Origin: Paraspadella gotoi
Taxonomy: Eukaryota; Chaetognatha
Direction of reading: 5' to 3'
Length of the DNA stretch: 64,000 nucleotides
NCBI GenBank assembly: GCA_051294375.1
Contig: CM119271.1
Location: 15,568,770-15,632,769 of the forward strand
Shown: positions 22,601-32,500 of the stretch, piece after piece
Position numbering within the stretch: position 1 is the stretch's first letter
How the letters are laid out: every line of letters begins with the position of its first letter
Made by a program: the position numbers and the translations under genes
Notes under the pieces: generated by a model
The model's input: the letters and a program-made list of their open reading frames with translations, nothing else
What the model was told of the DNA's origin: nothing
Database searches by the model: none

Positions 22601-22992
22601 AAAAAAAAAAAAATAAATAATAATGAATAATAACATCGTTTCCTGCGATGATAATGATGAATATGGTAATTTAATTTGCTACATGAATACTCCTTACCCG
22701 TGGGCAGCAGCATCTCGCCGTATCCGTACATCGGACTCCATCGCTGATTCTCAAAGGTTTCGACGACCTTGACCCTCGGGACGTCGGACGCGTGGACGAA
22801 GACGTAGATCTGATGGTCGTAGCCGACGGCCCACGCGCAGGTCGGGTGAGCAGAGACGCGCTTGAAGAACAGCTCCTGCGCCCCAACCTCTGAGCTGGGA
22901 CTCTCCAGGCATCTCCATCTCTTCCCGTTGGTGGAGAGGGCGAATACGCGGCCGGTGAGGGAGACGACCCAGAGGTAAGTCGGACCTCCCAT
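11955..22992 (-). CDS. TECPR1: Tectonin beta-propeller repeat-containing protein 1 (TECPR1), about 23 exons
   Basis: In animals TECPR1 binds ATG5-ATG12 and PI3P, promotes autophagosome-lysosome fusion, and directs LC3 lipidation to sphingomyelin-exposing damaged lysosomes. The start (22992) gives LWVVSLTGRVFALSTNGKRW. A first DysF pair follows: FENQRWSPMYGYGEMLLPT, then WEWEADEG and GWQYAVDFPASYF with CVRRRWF. Next are tectonin repeats (VWAVTVLGRVLYRHGV, ISVGPTGLLWAVTWDGHCL, LSVGVNAVWAVTRDSR, VSVGANDQVWAIGADDRA). A linker leads to a PH-like region (about 19-18.3 kb, LGFSSEDEFQDWLSCLAAA). A second DysF pair (TYENQRWNPISGFSDV, WQYAARLP) and a second tectonin set down to 12.3 kb follow. This is the human domain order. 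The last exon (12249-11955) is an acidic tail with INDD/NNDD repeats. The intron between 12780 and 16740 holds a Penelope-like element, and that near 21.6-22.2 kb a hairpin repeat. Confidence 0.92.
12915..13010 (-). ncRNA. Hammerhead-like motif, left arm of the Penelope-like element
   Basis: On the minus strand the arm reads CTGAATGAAGACTC, then a loop, then GAAGTCGAAAC and the self-complementary CATGTACATG. This resembles the hammerhead ribozymes known in Penelope-like elements (catalytic CUGAUGA box, stem II, GAAA, minimal stem III). The box here has an extra A, so it is probably inactive. Confidence 0.5.
16550..16620 (+). ncRNA. Hammerhead-like motif, right arm of the Penelope-like element
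   Basis: The right arm has an intact CTGATGA box, then stem II arms GACTC and GAGTC around a loop, then GAAACATGTAC. This order is that of a type I hammerhead. There are two extra A residues before stem II, the short stem III is degraded compared with the left arm, and I cannot confirm stem I pairing by eye. Confidence 0.5.
16663..16700. repeat. (ATA)n microsatellite
   Basis: About twelve ATA/AAT triplets lie directly outside the right arm of the Penelope-like element. Confidence 0.9.
21629..22210 (+). repeat. Longest copy of dispersed hairpin repeat (about 580 bp, TECPR1 intron)
   Basis: It starts TGTAGCAGATTAATTTG, then has the perfect hairpin GAGATTGAG / CTCAATCTC around TTC, then ATTTGCATATTG. 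Its first 230 bp match 53673-53910 closely. Its far end (TCAGGGTAACCATCATC, then AACAGAGATACCCCTCTGTT) matches the other end of the copy at 38998-39122. No open frame is present, so it looks non-autonomous. Confidence 0.75.
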
Positions 22993-23039
22993 CGTTCGCC
23001 GACACGCCCCGAGGAAAGGGTTGAAGATGAAGAGACCCC

Positions 23040-23710
23040 TTCGTTAGATCTCAATTAGAATTATTAGCTCCATCGGGCGGAAAGGGTTCGAATTAGCGAT
23101 GAGATCAGTGAAATCAGTTAGGACGTTGTCATTGTCCGAGGACGATCATTTTTAAAAAGGATAGCATTATAGTCGTCAACCACAGAAGCGCGAAGAAACC
23201 TCATAATACTGAGGTCCATCTTTTCTTTTGAGATCATAACTGAAGGGGATATTCGTCCATGTAATGAAAATAATATTGTTTTAAACATTTGGGGTCAATT
23301 ATCTTTAATCCCATCGTCATCAACCCCCTTAAAAACTGAAAAAAGAAATTGAATACTACCTAAGTCATAAAGACATAATAGAAGAATGACCAAACTAATA
23401 GTCGCGGTTTTTTTGAGAACAAAAAGATCAAAAAGATCGCCAACTTTTCTTCAAGACGAGTTAAACGAGCAGAATAACTAAATAATAAATAAATAAAGCA
23501 AAAAGCCTCACTTATTCTTACGACATCCTCGAAAGTTCTTCGCGCGGGAATCGATCTTGCAAGACATGCATCACCGCCGTGGGCGCCCGCGGTGTGGAGA
23601 TGTCGTTAAAATGGGAATATGGGGGGGGCGTCAATATCACACAATCCGAGACAGAACGAAAACTAATCATATCCGGGTTATCAAAGTGAAAAGCAATCAC
23701 ATCCGAGTTT
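23040..23710. other. Intergenic between TECPR1 and RTRAF
   Basis: This holds the upstream region of TECPR1 and the 3' flank of RTRAF. It is AT-rich and I see no gene or repeat in it. Confidence 0.5.
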
Positions 23711-25245
23711 CTAAGAGCGTCCGACGAAACCGAGCCTCTGGTCGGTCTTGGGATCGGCCGTGTGGATCTGGACGGCAACGATGATCTCGTTGATTCTCGT
23801 CTGAAGATCTCGGAGATCCCGGATGTAAAGGAGACGAAGGATTCGAGAGGCTTCGTTGAGGATGTAATCGCCCGTGTCGAAGCCCAAGTCGGAAGTCTCG
23901 AAGGGGAAGGCGGAACCGGAAGTCGCCGCCACGGTGGATCCGGTTATCTTTTTTCTGAAGTGAATAGGATGAAGATTATGTTTGTTTTATTGATTAAATA
24001 GTATATTGTAAAAAGAGTGATCTGGTTTGTTAGACATATTTTTTCTCAATTTAAGTTTATCTGTTTTATACAGTTTATAAAAAAAATAAAGAAAGAAAAG
24101 AGCAGTACAACTTAAAAGATGAAAGTATTCTAACCAGCACTTTTCCCCAAGGCCCAAACAGCGTAAACCCTTCACCCTTTACAAGGCTCATTAAGGTGGA
24201 CGGTTAACTCCCCACTAAGTCCCTTTCTCCTCTTCCCCCTAAAAACTAAATGCCCCCCGCTTCCTGACCTGGATGCGGGCGGTGCCGCCGCCGCCGCCTC
24301 AACCATGTTTCCTTCTTTAGGCAACAAAACGTCTTTGGACAATTTCGACTTGACGAGTTTAGCGATGGCCGTCACCAGGACGAGTTGATCGTCGTGAAGA
24401 GGAACTTCCAAAGTTTGAGCGATGGAGATCAAGCCCTTTCTGATTCGTGATGGTCATCCATGAGTGATTATCTTCTGACTGACTGTCTCATCAATCTGAC
24501 TCTGTCTCAATCTAACCTGAAATCTTCCGTGTCAGGGTCGAGATTGTCGAGGGGATTCCCCGTGTTGAGGAGCGGCTTCTCCTTCGCCGCCGCCTTCGCT
24601 TCGGCCGGCGTCACCGACTTGAATTTGTCGGCGTCGTCGCCGAACTCGAGACGGAGGGCGTAACCGAGAAGAGCATCCACCACCTGGCGGGGAAAGAAGA
24701 TATATAATAATAATAATAAAAAGAATAATTAAACGGAAACGGCGCTGTTTTCATGAAAATGTCATTTGCATATTGCAGCTGGATAAACCCTCTAAAATAA
24801 GTTTGATGTTATCAAAAGTTTGGTTTTTTTTTTAAGTTTTTTTCTCGATTTGTAAATGGAACAAGGGCAATCGGAATTTTCAGAAAAAATATGTAGAAGT
24901 AAATTAACTCTCAAATTGTAATGCTCACAAAAAATGGCTCTCCGTGAAGGCCACTTGTTGAAACAAGTCACGTTCTCTCTCTCTCTCTCACTTTCTCTTC
25001 TTCACCTGCGTTCTCTTAAGCTCTTGCCAATCATTAGGAAACCCGACGTCCTTCCAATATCGATCGAAGGCCGCCTCCCAATCTGTGTTGTCCATGTCCC
25101 TGAGTTGAGCGCGATCTTCGATCTTGTAATGACGGATCTTTTGATCCTCCGTCCAAATGACGAGAGCGCGGAAGTCGTCTTCTTTGGAGACGTCGATCGA
25201 GTCCGCGCGATAATAATCCAGCGCCAACAGTTTTCGTCGAAACAT
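23711..25245 (-). CDS. RTRAF: RTRAF / hCLE (C14orf166) orthologue, about 4 exons
   Basis: RTRAF is a subunit of the tRNA-splicing ligase complex (with RTCB, DDX1, FAM98B) and of RNA transport granules. Exon 1 starts at 25245 with MFRRKLLALDYYRADS and contains WTEDQKIRHYKIEDRAQLRD, nearly identical to the vertebrate protein. Exon 2 (about 24685-24520) reads VDALLGYALRLEFGDDADKF. Exon 3 (about 24430-24260) holds the HDDQLVLVTAIAKLVKSKLS segment. The last exon (about 23954-23711) gives LGFDTGDYILNEASRILRLL and ends with ADPKTDQRLGFVGRS, the family's conserved C-terminus. The exon order and total length agree with the human 244-residue protein. It lies 180 bp downstream of MRPS18C on the same strand. 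Confidence 0.93.
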
Positions 25246-25426
25246 CGTTTACTTTTTTTTTAGAAATTTTCGCTCCAGAAATATTTTGTTTCTTTTTGAA
25301 TAAAGTCAAAAAAACAAACAACTCACAAAATGTGGGACGCTTTGAAAACAATTTTAATTAAATAAGGCGAATAATGGAGAATGTCTCATTGACTCCAGTT
25401 TCAAGTCTCCTCCTCTCGTCTTATCT

Positions 25427-26436
25427 TCAACCGACACTGGAAATCAACGGCGACGCAACCGCCCCCTCCACGGCGCCGGATTCCAAGCTCGACACCGGGA
25501 CGCCCTCGTCAGAGGCGCCGCATCCCAGCCGCCGCGGCGCCCGCTTCTCATTAGTTTCCAGAGCGAAATCTTTGATTCGGTTCTGAATGACGCGCTCCGC
25601 AGTAGGGAACAGCAGAGCCGCGTCGTCGTAGAAGCTGGATATCGAAGGAAGAAATGGAAGTTTAGCGGAAAAAAATGTTATAAAGTAATGCTATATAGCA
25701 AAGTTATATGCAACAATGGCAATTGGCGAACCTCTGGTCTTTATATCTGCGACACATGAGCGCCATCTTTCTCGCGTAGAGAATTGCGTCGACGACTTCG
25801 TCGTATTTGACCGAACAAAGGCCAACCGTTTTTCGGGGGAGATTTCGTCCTGGGGAAGGACGGAAGGGGCGGTGGAGAGGTTGGGGGGAATTTGGGGGGG
25901 GGGGAGTGAATAAGCCAGAGGCATTAAGAACGAATAGATGATTTTTATTAATAATATAGTTTTGAAATACTATAATAAAACAATACTATCGAGCTAAAGG
26001 TTAACGTGTTGGCGCTTTCCAGGATTCAATCATTTCACGCCTCGCTTTTTCACGCGTCCGTAGTGACTCTCGTACCGGTAAATTGGGAAACGAATTGGCT
26101 GAGCAACCGAACGTTCTTGTAATCGATGGGAATTCGGTTCTCGCAAATGACGCATTTGGGCGGAGGTTCCACGTAAGGGTCCTCCATCTCGAAGGAGGGC
26201 GCGTCGAGGTCCGTCCGCAGCGAAGGGTGATCCCCGCACGCCTCCAACGAGTCCTGTACCTTCAACTCCGGAATGAGTTTCGGGGAAAAGTCGGGAAAGG
26301 TCGGGAGGACGATTCGGTGCAGCGCCGGGGTGAGGCGGTAGTGTCGGGAGTGAAGTTGGAGAGAGTGGAGGAGCGAATTGGAGTCGCAGAAGAGTTTAGC
26401 GGAGGAGAGACGAGAGAGAATCAACGTTCGAGACAT
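25427..26436 (-). CDS. MRPS18C: Mitochondrial ribosomal protein bS18m (MRPS18C type), 3 exons
   Basis: This is a mitoribosome small-subunit protein of the bS18 family. Exon 1 (26436 to about 26070) begins with a basic, serine/leucine-rich presequence ([16 protein letters not shown]) and has [20 protein letters not shown], then [11 protein letters not shown], the S18 signature. Splicing at G|GTACGAG to AG|GACGAAAT (about 25850) yields [18 protein letters not shown], parallel to human FTGCIYGRHITGLC. Exon 2 ends in MCRRYKDQ and joins exon 3 (about 25635) as [11 protein letters not shown]. The tail runs to the TGA at 25427. It is about 55 residues longer than human MRPS18C at the C-terminus, and that alanine/serine-rich extension has no homology that I know. 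Confidence 0.88.
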
Positions 26437-27208
26437 TTTATATTAGTTTTACTTTGAGCCTCTTAAAACTGAACAACTGGATAAGTCAATTAAGAAAAAT
26501 AAATATTTAATAATAACTATTGAATAAAGATAGAGGAAAAAATTTAACAACCTCGTCTGTATAGATAGAACAGGAGTCGAGAAGGTATGATCGAAATGCC
26601 AATTGATTGATTGATATTTTGTTGCTGTTTCTGTCCAATTCGTGCTGTTTCCTACCATTTCATGTTCATTTTAGCTCGATTCTAATTCTTATTCTAATTC
26701 TAGTCTAATTCTTATACTATATCGTATATGCAGATTTTGTTCCTGTCTCAAATTTAGCTCAATTACTATTGTATAGCATTCCAACTTGCAAAGTCAAGAC
26801 TCATGAACTTTTCCATTCTCTCGAATCGCCCATTTGTTTCTGATTCCCTGAGTCAGACTCAGACTCAGAGCATTCGAGACGAAGCGAAAGCCGGTTATCG
26901 CTTCCAATTTTCTCTCTAGATTTTTCCAGAAAATTCTTTCGACTCTGAACAGTGAACATAAAAGCTCCAGCTCGATCCGCGCATAAACTTTGACAAAAAA
27001 AAAACGCAACTTCATCTCGCGACTTCACGTTTCTTTGATTTTGCGAGAGAGATTTAAAACTTGAACATTTCAAAAGCGAACTGGTATTTTTTAATTCAAT
27101 AATAACCGAAGTAAAAGGGAGAATACCAACCTACATTATCGATTGGATAACTCAAAACATTTTTCTGCCAATTTCCTAACTTTAATATTAATCAAACACA
27201 TATAAAAA
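26437..27208. promoter_or_regulatory. Divergent intergenic region between MRPS18C and ZFAND2
   Basis: These 770 bp separate two genes transcribed away from each other, so both promoters should lie here. I see no TATA box at a fixed distance and no other feature. Short minus-strand frames at 26.8-27.0 kb have no recognisable content. Confidence 0.5.
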
Positions 27209-28109
27209 ATGGAATTTCCCGAACTGGGTTCGCAATGCTCGGACCCCGATTGTCGCCAACTCGACTTTCTGCCCATAAAATGCGACGCCTGCAAGAAAAC
27301 CTTCTGCGCGACGCACTACAAGTTCGCCGCTCACGACTGCAGACTCTCGCAACGAAGGAACAACGTCGTCCCGACTTGTGGTCTTTGCGGCGCCGTAGTG
27401 CTGGCCGCCGGCGCCGCCTCAGCAGAGGAAGCGATGGCGTCGCACCTCGAAAAAAATTGTAAACCTTACAAGAAAACTAGGATCTACACCAACAGGTTTG
27501 ACAAAAAAAGAGCGACGGGTCATATAACAAGGCGTGGAACGGAACGGTTCTCAATTGATTAGTGATTACATGTCACGATGGCGCTTAATTTATTAAAAGA
27601 AAATAATTTCAACAATTTCAACAGATGCAACGCTCGCGCCTGCAAGAGAAAAGGACTCGTTGGCTTTCAGTGTGACGAATGCGGACTCTCGTTTTGCGTC
27701 GGCCATCGCCACGCGCTAGACCACGCCTGCGGGGGAAAAAGAACGCCGAGGGAGGCCGCCGCCGCCGCCGCTATCGAGAGAGCGGAGGGAAATGCCGCGG
27801 CGGAGCCAGAATTCAGCCTCGCCGCCGCCCTTGGGTCGTGTCGCGTCGCCGCAAAGGAAGGAGCGGGAAAAGAAAGGTAAGAGGATTTTATGGCGGCGGA
27901 AATGGAAGAGTTTGTCCTTCCCTCGCTCACATCTGTCACCGACCACGCCCTCCCAACCCCACAGCCTCAACCAGAAGGAACTGGAGTCACTCTTAACCAA
28001 CGTGAATGGAGAAATGAGCGAAGACGCGGCGTTGGCTAAAGCATTGGCAGAATCAGAAGCCGAAGCCAAGAGACACGAGCCGCGGCTGGTGGAGCCCACG
28101 AGCGCCTGA
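27209..28109 (+). CDS. ZFAND2: AN1-type zinc finger protein ZFAND2 (AIRAP/AIRAPL), 3 exons
   Basis: This is the only confident plus-strand gene. In animals ZFAND2 proteins bind the proteasome and p97/VCP and help clear misfolded proteins. Exon 1 (27209-27495) starts MEFPELGSQCSDPDC, as in human ZFAND2B, with AN1 finger 1 ligands CxxC, FCATHYKFAAHDC. Exon 2 (27625-27876) holds AN1 finger 2: CNARACKRKG, CDECGLSFCVGHRHALDHAC. Exon 3 (27965-28109) has a ubiquitin-interacting motif, SEDAALAKALAESEAEA. Introns are 129 and 88 bp with GT-AG ends and keep frame. The C-terminus (EPTSA) lacks the CaaX prenylation box of the vertebrate B form and has only one clear UIM, so it looks more like a single ancestral ZFAND2 than strictly 2A or 2B. 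Confidence 0.93.
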
Positions 28110-29534
28110 ATGTCGACGCGGGATTCTCTAACTTTTATTTGATTCAAGTCTCGAACGAGACTCTTGGTCGGAACAAATTAAATTATGTATTATGTAGTTT
28201 TTTTTTTTTAGTTTCTATTATGTATAAAAGTGATTGTTTGTCATTGACCTCACACTATTGTTATTTAAGTGCTTAATTGCAAATAAAAATGCTGAAAAGG
28301 TACAATTTTGTCGTCGTTGTTACTTGTCAAATGTAGAGAATGTCCGAGAGATGGCCGTTGATGAGAATTAATATTGGATAAAATTCAAAAATACTTTGTC
28401 GCTTAACACGAAAAACGATTGAGTCAGTTTCTTTTGTTTTTATTCTTTTTGTGCTTTCATCCATTTTTGGCGATTTATTCATCTGAAGGGAGAACAGAAA
28501 AAAAATTGGGGATTTCGATTTTTATCGTGACGAGTCCCTCGATCGAATCTCGCGCGGACCAACGACAGTAGAATTTGTACAACTCATTTTGTTTGATATT
28601 AATGACAAGTGAAAAAACTGGTACATAATCGAGACCCGTGCAAAAAAAGTTAAGGGAACCACATTGATTTTTTTTGGAAAATAAAAAATTAAAATTCATT
28701 TTTCCGAAACGACATTCGAAATTGTTTAAAAATATTAGTCGATTTCAAAGGATGGCGAATATTTCATTGGGAGGAAATTGTTAATGATTTTTGTTCACAG
28801 TTAATACGCATTATTGCATAGGATAGCCGCGCTTCGAGTCAAAATATTAATTTATAAGCGATGATTTTGTAAACATATACCAGAAATAGCGGTCGGTACT
28901 GAGTACCGACCACAGACGCTCATGCAAGTCGCTCTAATGTCGTTTGATTTTGTGTCGAAAAAAAAATAAAGATAAAAATACAATTCCAGTACAAAACATA
29001 TATATTTATATAAACTATAATCTAACTTCTCCACACCTGAAAATATCGGTCGAATAAAAAGGGACTAGTTAAAGTTGCAATAACTACTGTAGTCTTCCCA
29101 CCACCCGCGCCTCCTATGTTTAATAATTCACACCCAGTCTACGCTAAAAATATAAAACATACTCAGCCGGCTGAATACATTTTTATTCGCTATCATTTAA
29201 ATTACGCGGAAAGAAACGGGAAACAAAAAGTAATTGGAGAAAAAACCTAGGCACGTCGTGAGGATATTGAGAACCGAAATCGGAACAGCTAAGACAACAA
29301 TGCGTTTATCGTTTCGACTATTGAAGGAAAGGTAACTAAACTTCTACGAAACGGGTTCAAATACCAAGGAACGCGAGAATTACTTAAAACAACGCTTTAT
29401 CCTGCTTTCGTCCTCACTGGATCTCATTAAACTAGAAATAGTAACAATATTCCTTTTTTTCTTTTCTCCCCTCCTTCTTACCGTCCTATCCCTGGCTCCC
29501 CTTCTACCTAATATTCCCCCCACTCCCATATAAA
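28110..29534. other. Intergenic, convergent 3' regions of ZFAND2 and MGAT4
   Basis: This 1.4-kb AT-rich stretch lies between two converging genes. The AATAAA at about 28280 (in GCAAATAAAAATG) is a plausible polyadenylation signal for ZFAND2. A 74-codon minus frame at 28475-28699 has no recognisable content. Nothing else is seen. Confidence 0.5.
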
Positions 29535-32500
29535 CTATCCCCCTTTCTTCTCCGTTCCGTTGACGCTCCCCCACGCCCTGATTGAGATTTCGTTGAGAAT
29601 GACCCAATTGTTCGCGGGCGTCAGAGTCCGCAGCCGCAGACGCCCGATGGGGCCGATGGCGGCGGCGGCGCTGGCGTTGAGCGACAGCGCCGCGACGCCG
29701 GTGGCGTGAGAGAACCTCGTCAGCTCCAGGTAGCCGCCCTCGGTACGCGGATATCCGCCTGGCTCGCGGTTGGGCAGGTTGTCCAGTACGGCGCCTTCCT
29801 TGGCCTGATGAGCGAGTGGAAGGACCTCGACGGTAGTGTTGAAGAACTTGTCGCCGGGATGCTCCACGTTGCCGGATTTAAAGAGAAAAGACTTGAGGCG
29901 AATGGGAGGAGAAAATTTAAAGAGGACAAAGTCGTTCTGTTTGGGCGTGAGACCCCAGAAGAAGGTCTCGCCCTTGTAGGCCCGCTCGAGGAGATATTTT
30001 TGGTAGATGCTCAAGGTAGTGGAGACCTCGGCCGGGGCGTTGTCGGGGTGGGGGCGGTGGAGTTGCGACTTGCCAAAGTCTTTGTCCTTTAGCTTTTGGA
30101 CCTGGGAAGGATATACAACGGGAGTGGTCAAATCATTACTCGTTACATTAGAAAAATGCGAGACTTGTGAGAGAAACATGAATCAAGGGATTGTTCAAAC
30201 AAAGCATCCCCAATCTCCCTTCAAGCTCGTCTCAATGGCTGAGACAGTGATGAGTTCAAACCCCTCACGGTCAAGCTGGTTAAAGTGAAATATAAACAGG
30301 CCAGTGATAGGGGGACGTCAGTTAAGGTCCAAAGCCCTGAGCCTTAGCACGCTATCGGTATGGGTCACACCTTGGCCATCACTTACCCCCACCCTTGCCC
30401 TCCGAAGTCCTCACCTTCCCTTTCAAAGAGGAATGCGTGCCGACGTGCTGAAAGAGCGAGGGTTTGAACCGGATCCGGACGGACTCCTTCTGGCGCTGGC
30501 AGTGCTTGGCGTCCTTGTCCATGTTGCAGACTTTGACGAAGACGAAGTGGTCGAGCAGCCAGTCGATGGGTTTGTCCTTGTAGAACATGAGGATGAATTC
30601 GACGAGGGACGACACCTCCGCCGTCTTGAACAGTTTTCCGATGAAGCCCAGATGAGAAAATTCCAGGAGAATCCATTCGTCTGTCTTTTGATTCAAAGCG
30701 AAAGTTTTCATCGCAGAGAGGAAACCTAAAAAGATGAAGGGGACGGACGTGTCTTTGATTGGGGGGGAAAAAAAACTGTGTTTGACTTTGATAACATTTG
30801 CATATCGTAGTATTCGTTATTTAAAAAAAAACGATATCTTTTTACGGATGTATCCGCTAAAAACTAAAGTTTCGATCAGATTTAGAAACAACTTAAAGCG
30901 ACATGAGGGTTTTAAATTTAAAGTTGCCTTGAGGGGTATTGAAGGCGTGAAGAAATAGAGGGAAAATAATGGTATGAAATATGAAATACGAAGAGTAGAA
31001 ACGAGAGAATGTATCGCTAGATAAAATATACTGAGGGGCAGGAGGAGGGAAGAAGAAGAAGAAGAGGAGATATGGACGGCAGGCTAAATCCTCCTCTGGT
31101 TGCATTTTTTCGGAGAATCATTTTTTTAAGCAGATGATGAGCTAAACACAATTTTAATCCCAGAACCGAAAGTCAGAAGTTAAAATTTAAAAATACAATG
31201 GATGAATGATGAATCATAAAATAATATAATATATTCTGCCACTACATAATGCATATTTCTGTCAGCGAATTATCCTCGACTCCTTATCACTTCTTCGCAG
31301 CTTCAAAATTAATTGCTTAACACTAATGTGGATGATTCAAAATAATAATTTTTTTATTTGACTCTCCCATTTTCCCTAGACCTGGTTTGGCGATGACGTC
31401 GTCCTCCATCTGACAGTAATACCGTCCCCGCGATTGCGCGTACATCATGAGATAACTAAAGTCCACGTTTTGCTTCGTTCGCCATTTTGATCGAAGCTTG
31501 GAATCGCCCAGCGTCTCCTTCAAACATTTAAATATTAGTATAATATCATATCGAAATTCGTTCGTTCCTCTCTCATTACCTTTATCGCGTCTAGGTCAGG
31601 ATAGAAAGCGGGATGAGGCCCGATGACTTCTAGCAGACCCGAGTGCAAGTGTTCCCGGAAATGAACCCGAATGTCATCATGGACCTTCTTGACATAAGGG
31701 ATGTCATAGGGCTCGGCCACCATGATTATGATGAGGGCCTCCGGCCGCTCGTCCTCCGAGAGTCCGTCGATCAAGGACCGGATCGTCTCTGGGTCGGGAA
31801 GCGAAGCGACTAATATGTTACTTTTTGATCGGTCGGTCTGTCCCCAGTATAGAATTATAAACACTTACATATTACATAAGGAAATATTTGTACTTGTTAA
31901 ACATATTTTTAGTAATTGGGGACCAAAAACCGCCATCCTTAAATCTCATAATTTATCTCAACTTTACCTGTCAAATAATTCTGGACGGGCCGCTTGATGG
32001 TCGGCACTCCGAAAACGACGGAGACGCCCGAGCGACCCGCCGAGGCCTTGAAGGCGGGGACGAGGCTTTCCGCCTTCCCAGTCAAGTGGGGCATGTGGTT
32101 GTAGACGGAGGGCAGCTGCAGTTCCGTGTTGTGGGTGATGTTCTGGAGGAAAAGCTTGAGCTCCGGGTCGAACTTGATGTAATTCTGCGACTGAGCGGCG
32201 CCGAGGGAGGACGCGCCTCTCTCTTCGGAATCATTGACCGCCAGATCGAGAAGGCGGTTGAGCGAAGTCAGGTTGGTCGTGTTGGGGGCGTGGTGGCAAC
32301 GGTTTTGCGAAGCCTGACAAGAGTTTTTTTGGAGTGGAAGGAAAGTGATTTGACAAACGACGACAGATTATCATCTGCAATGAGAAACTTCCAGGAACTC
32401 AAATATCAAAAGCAACTTATCTATTGAATTAAATTAGGTATATCATCTACGATTCTACATAGTATGGACCTATCGAGGGACTTCAAATAATTATTGAATA

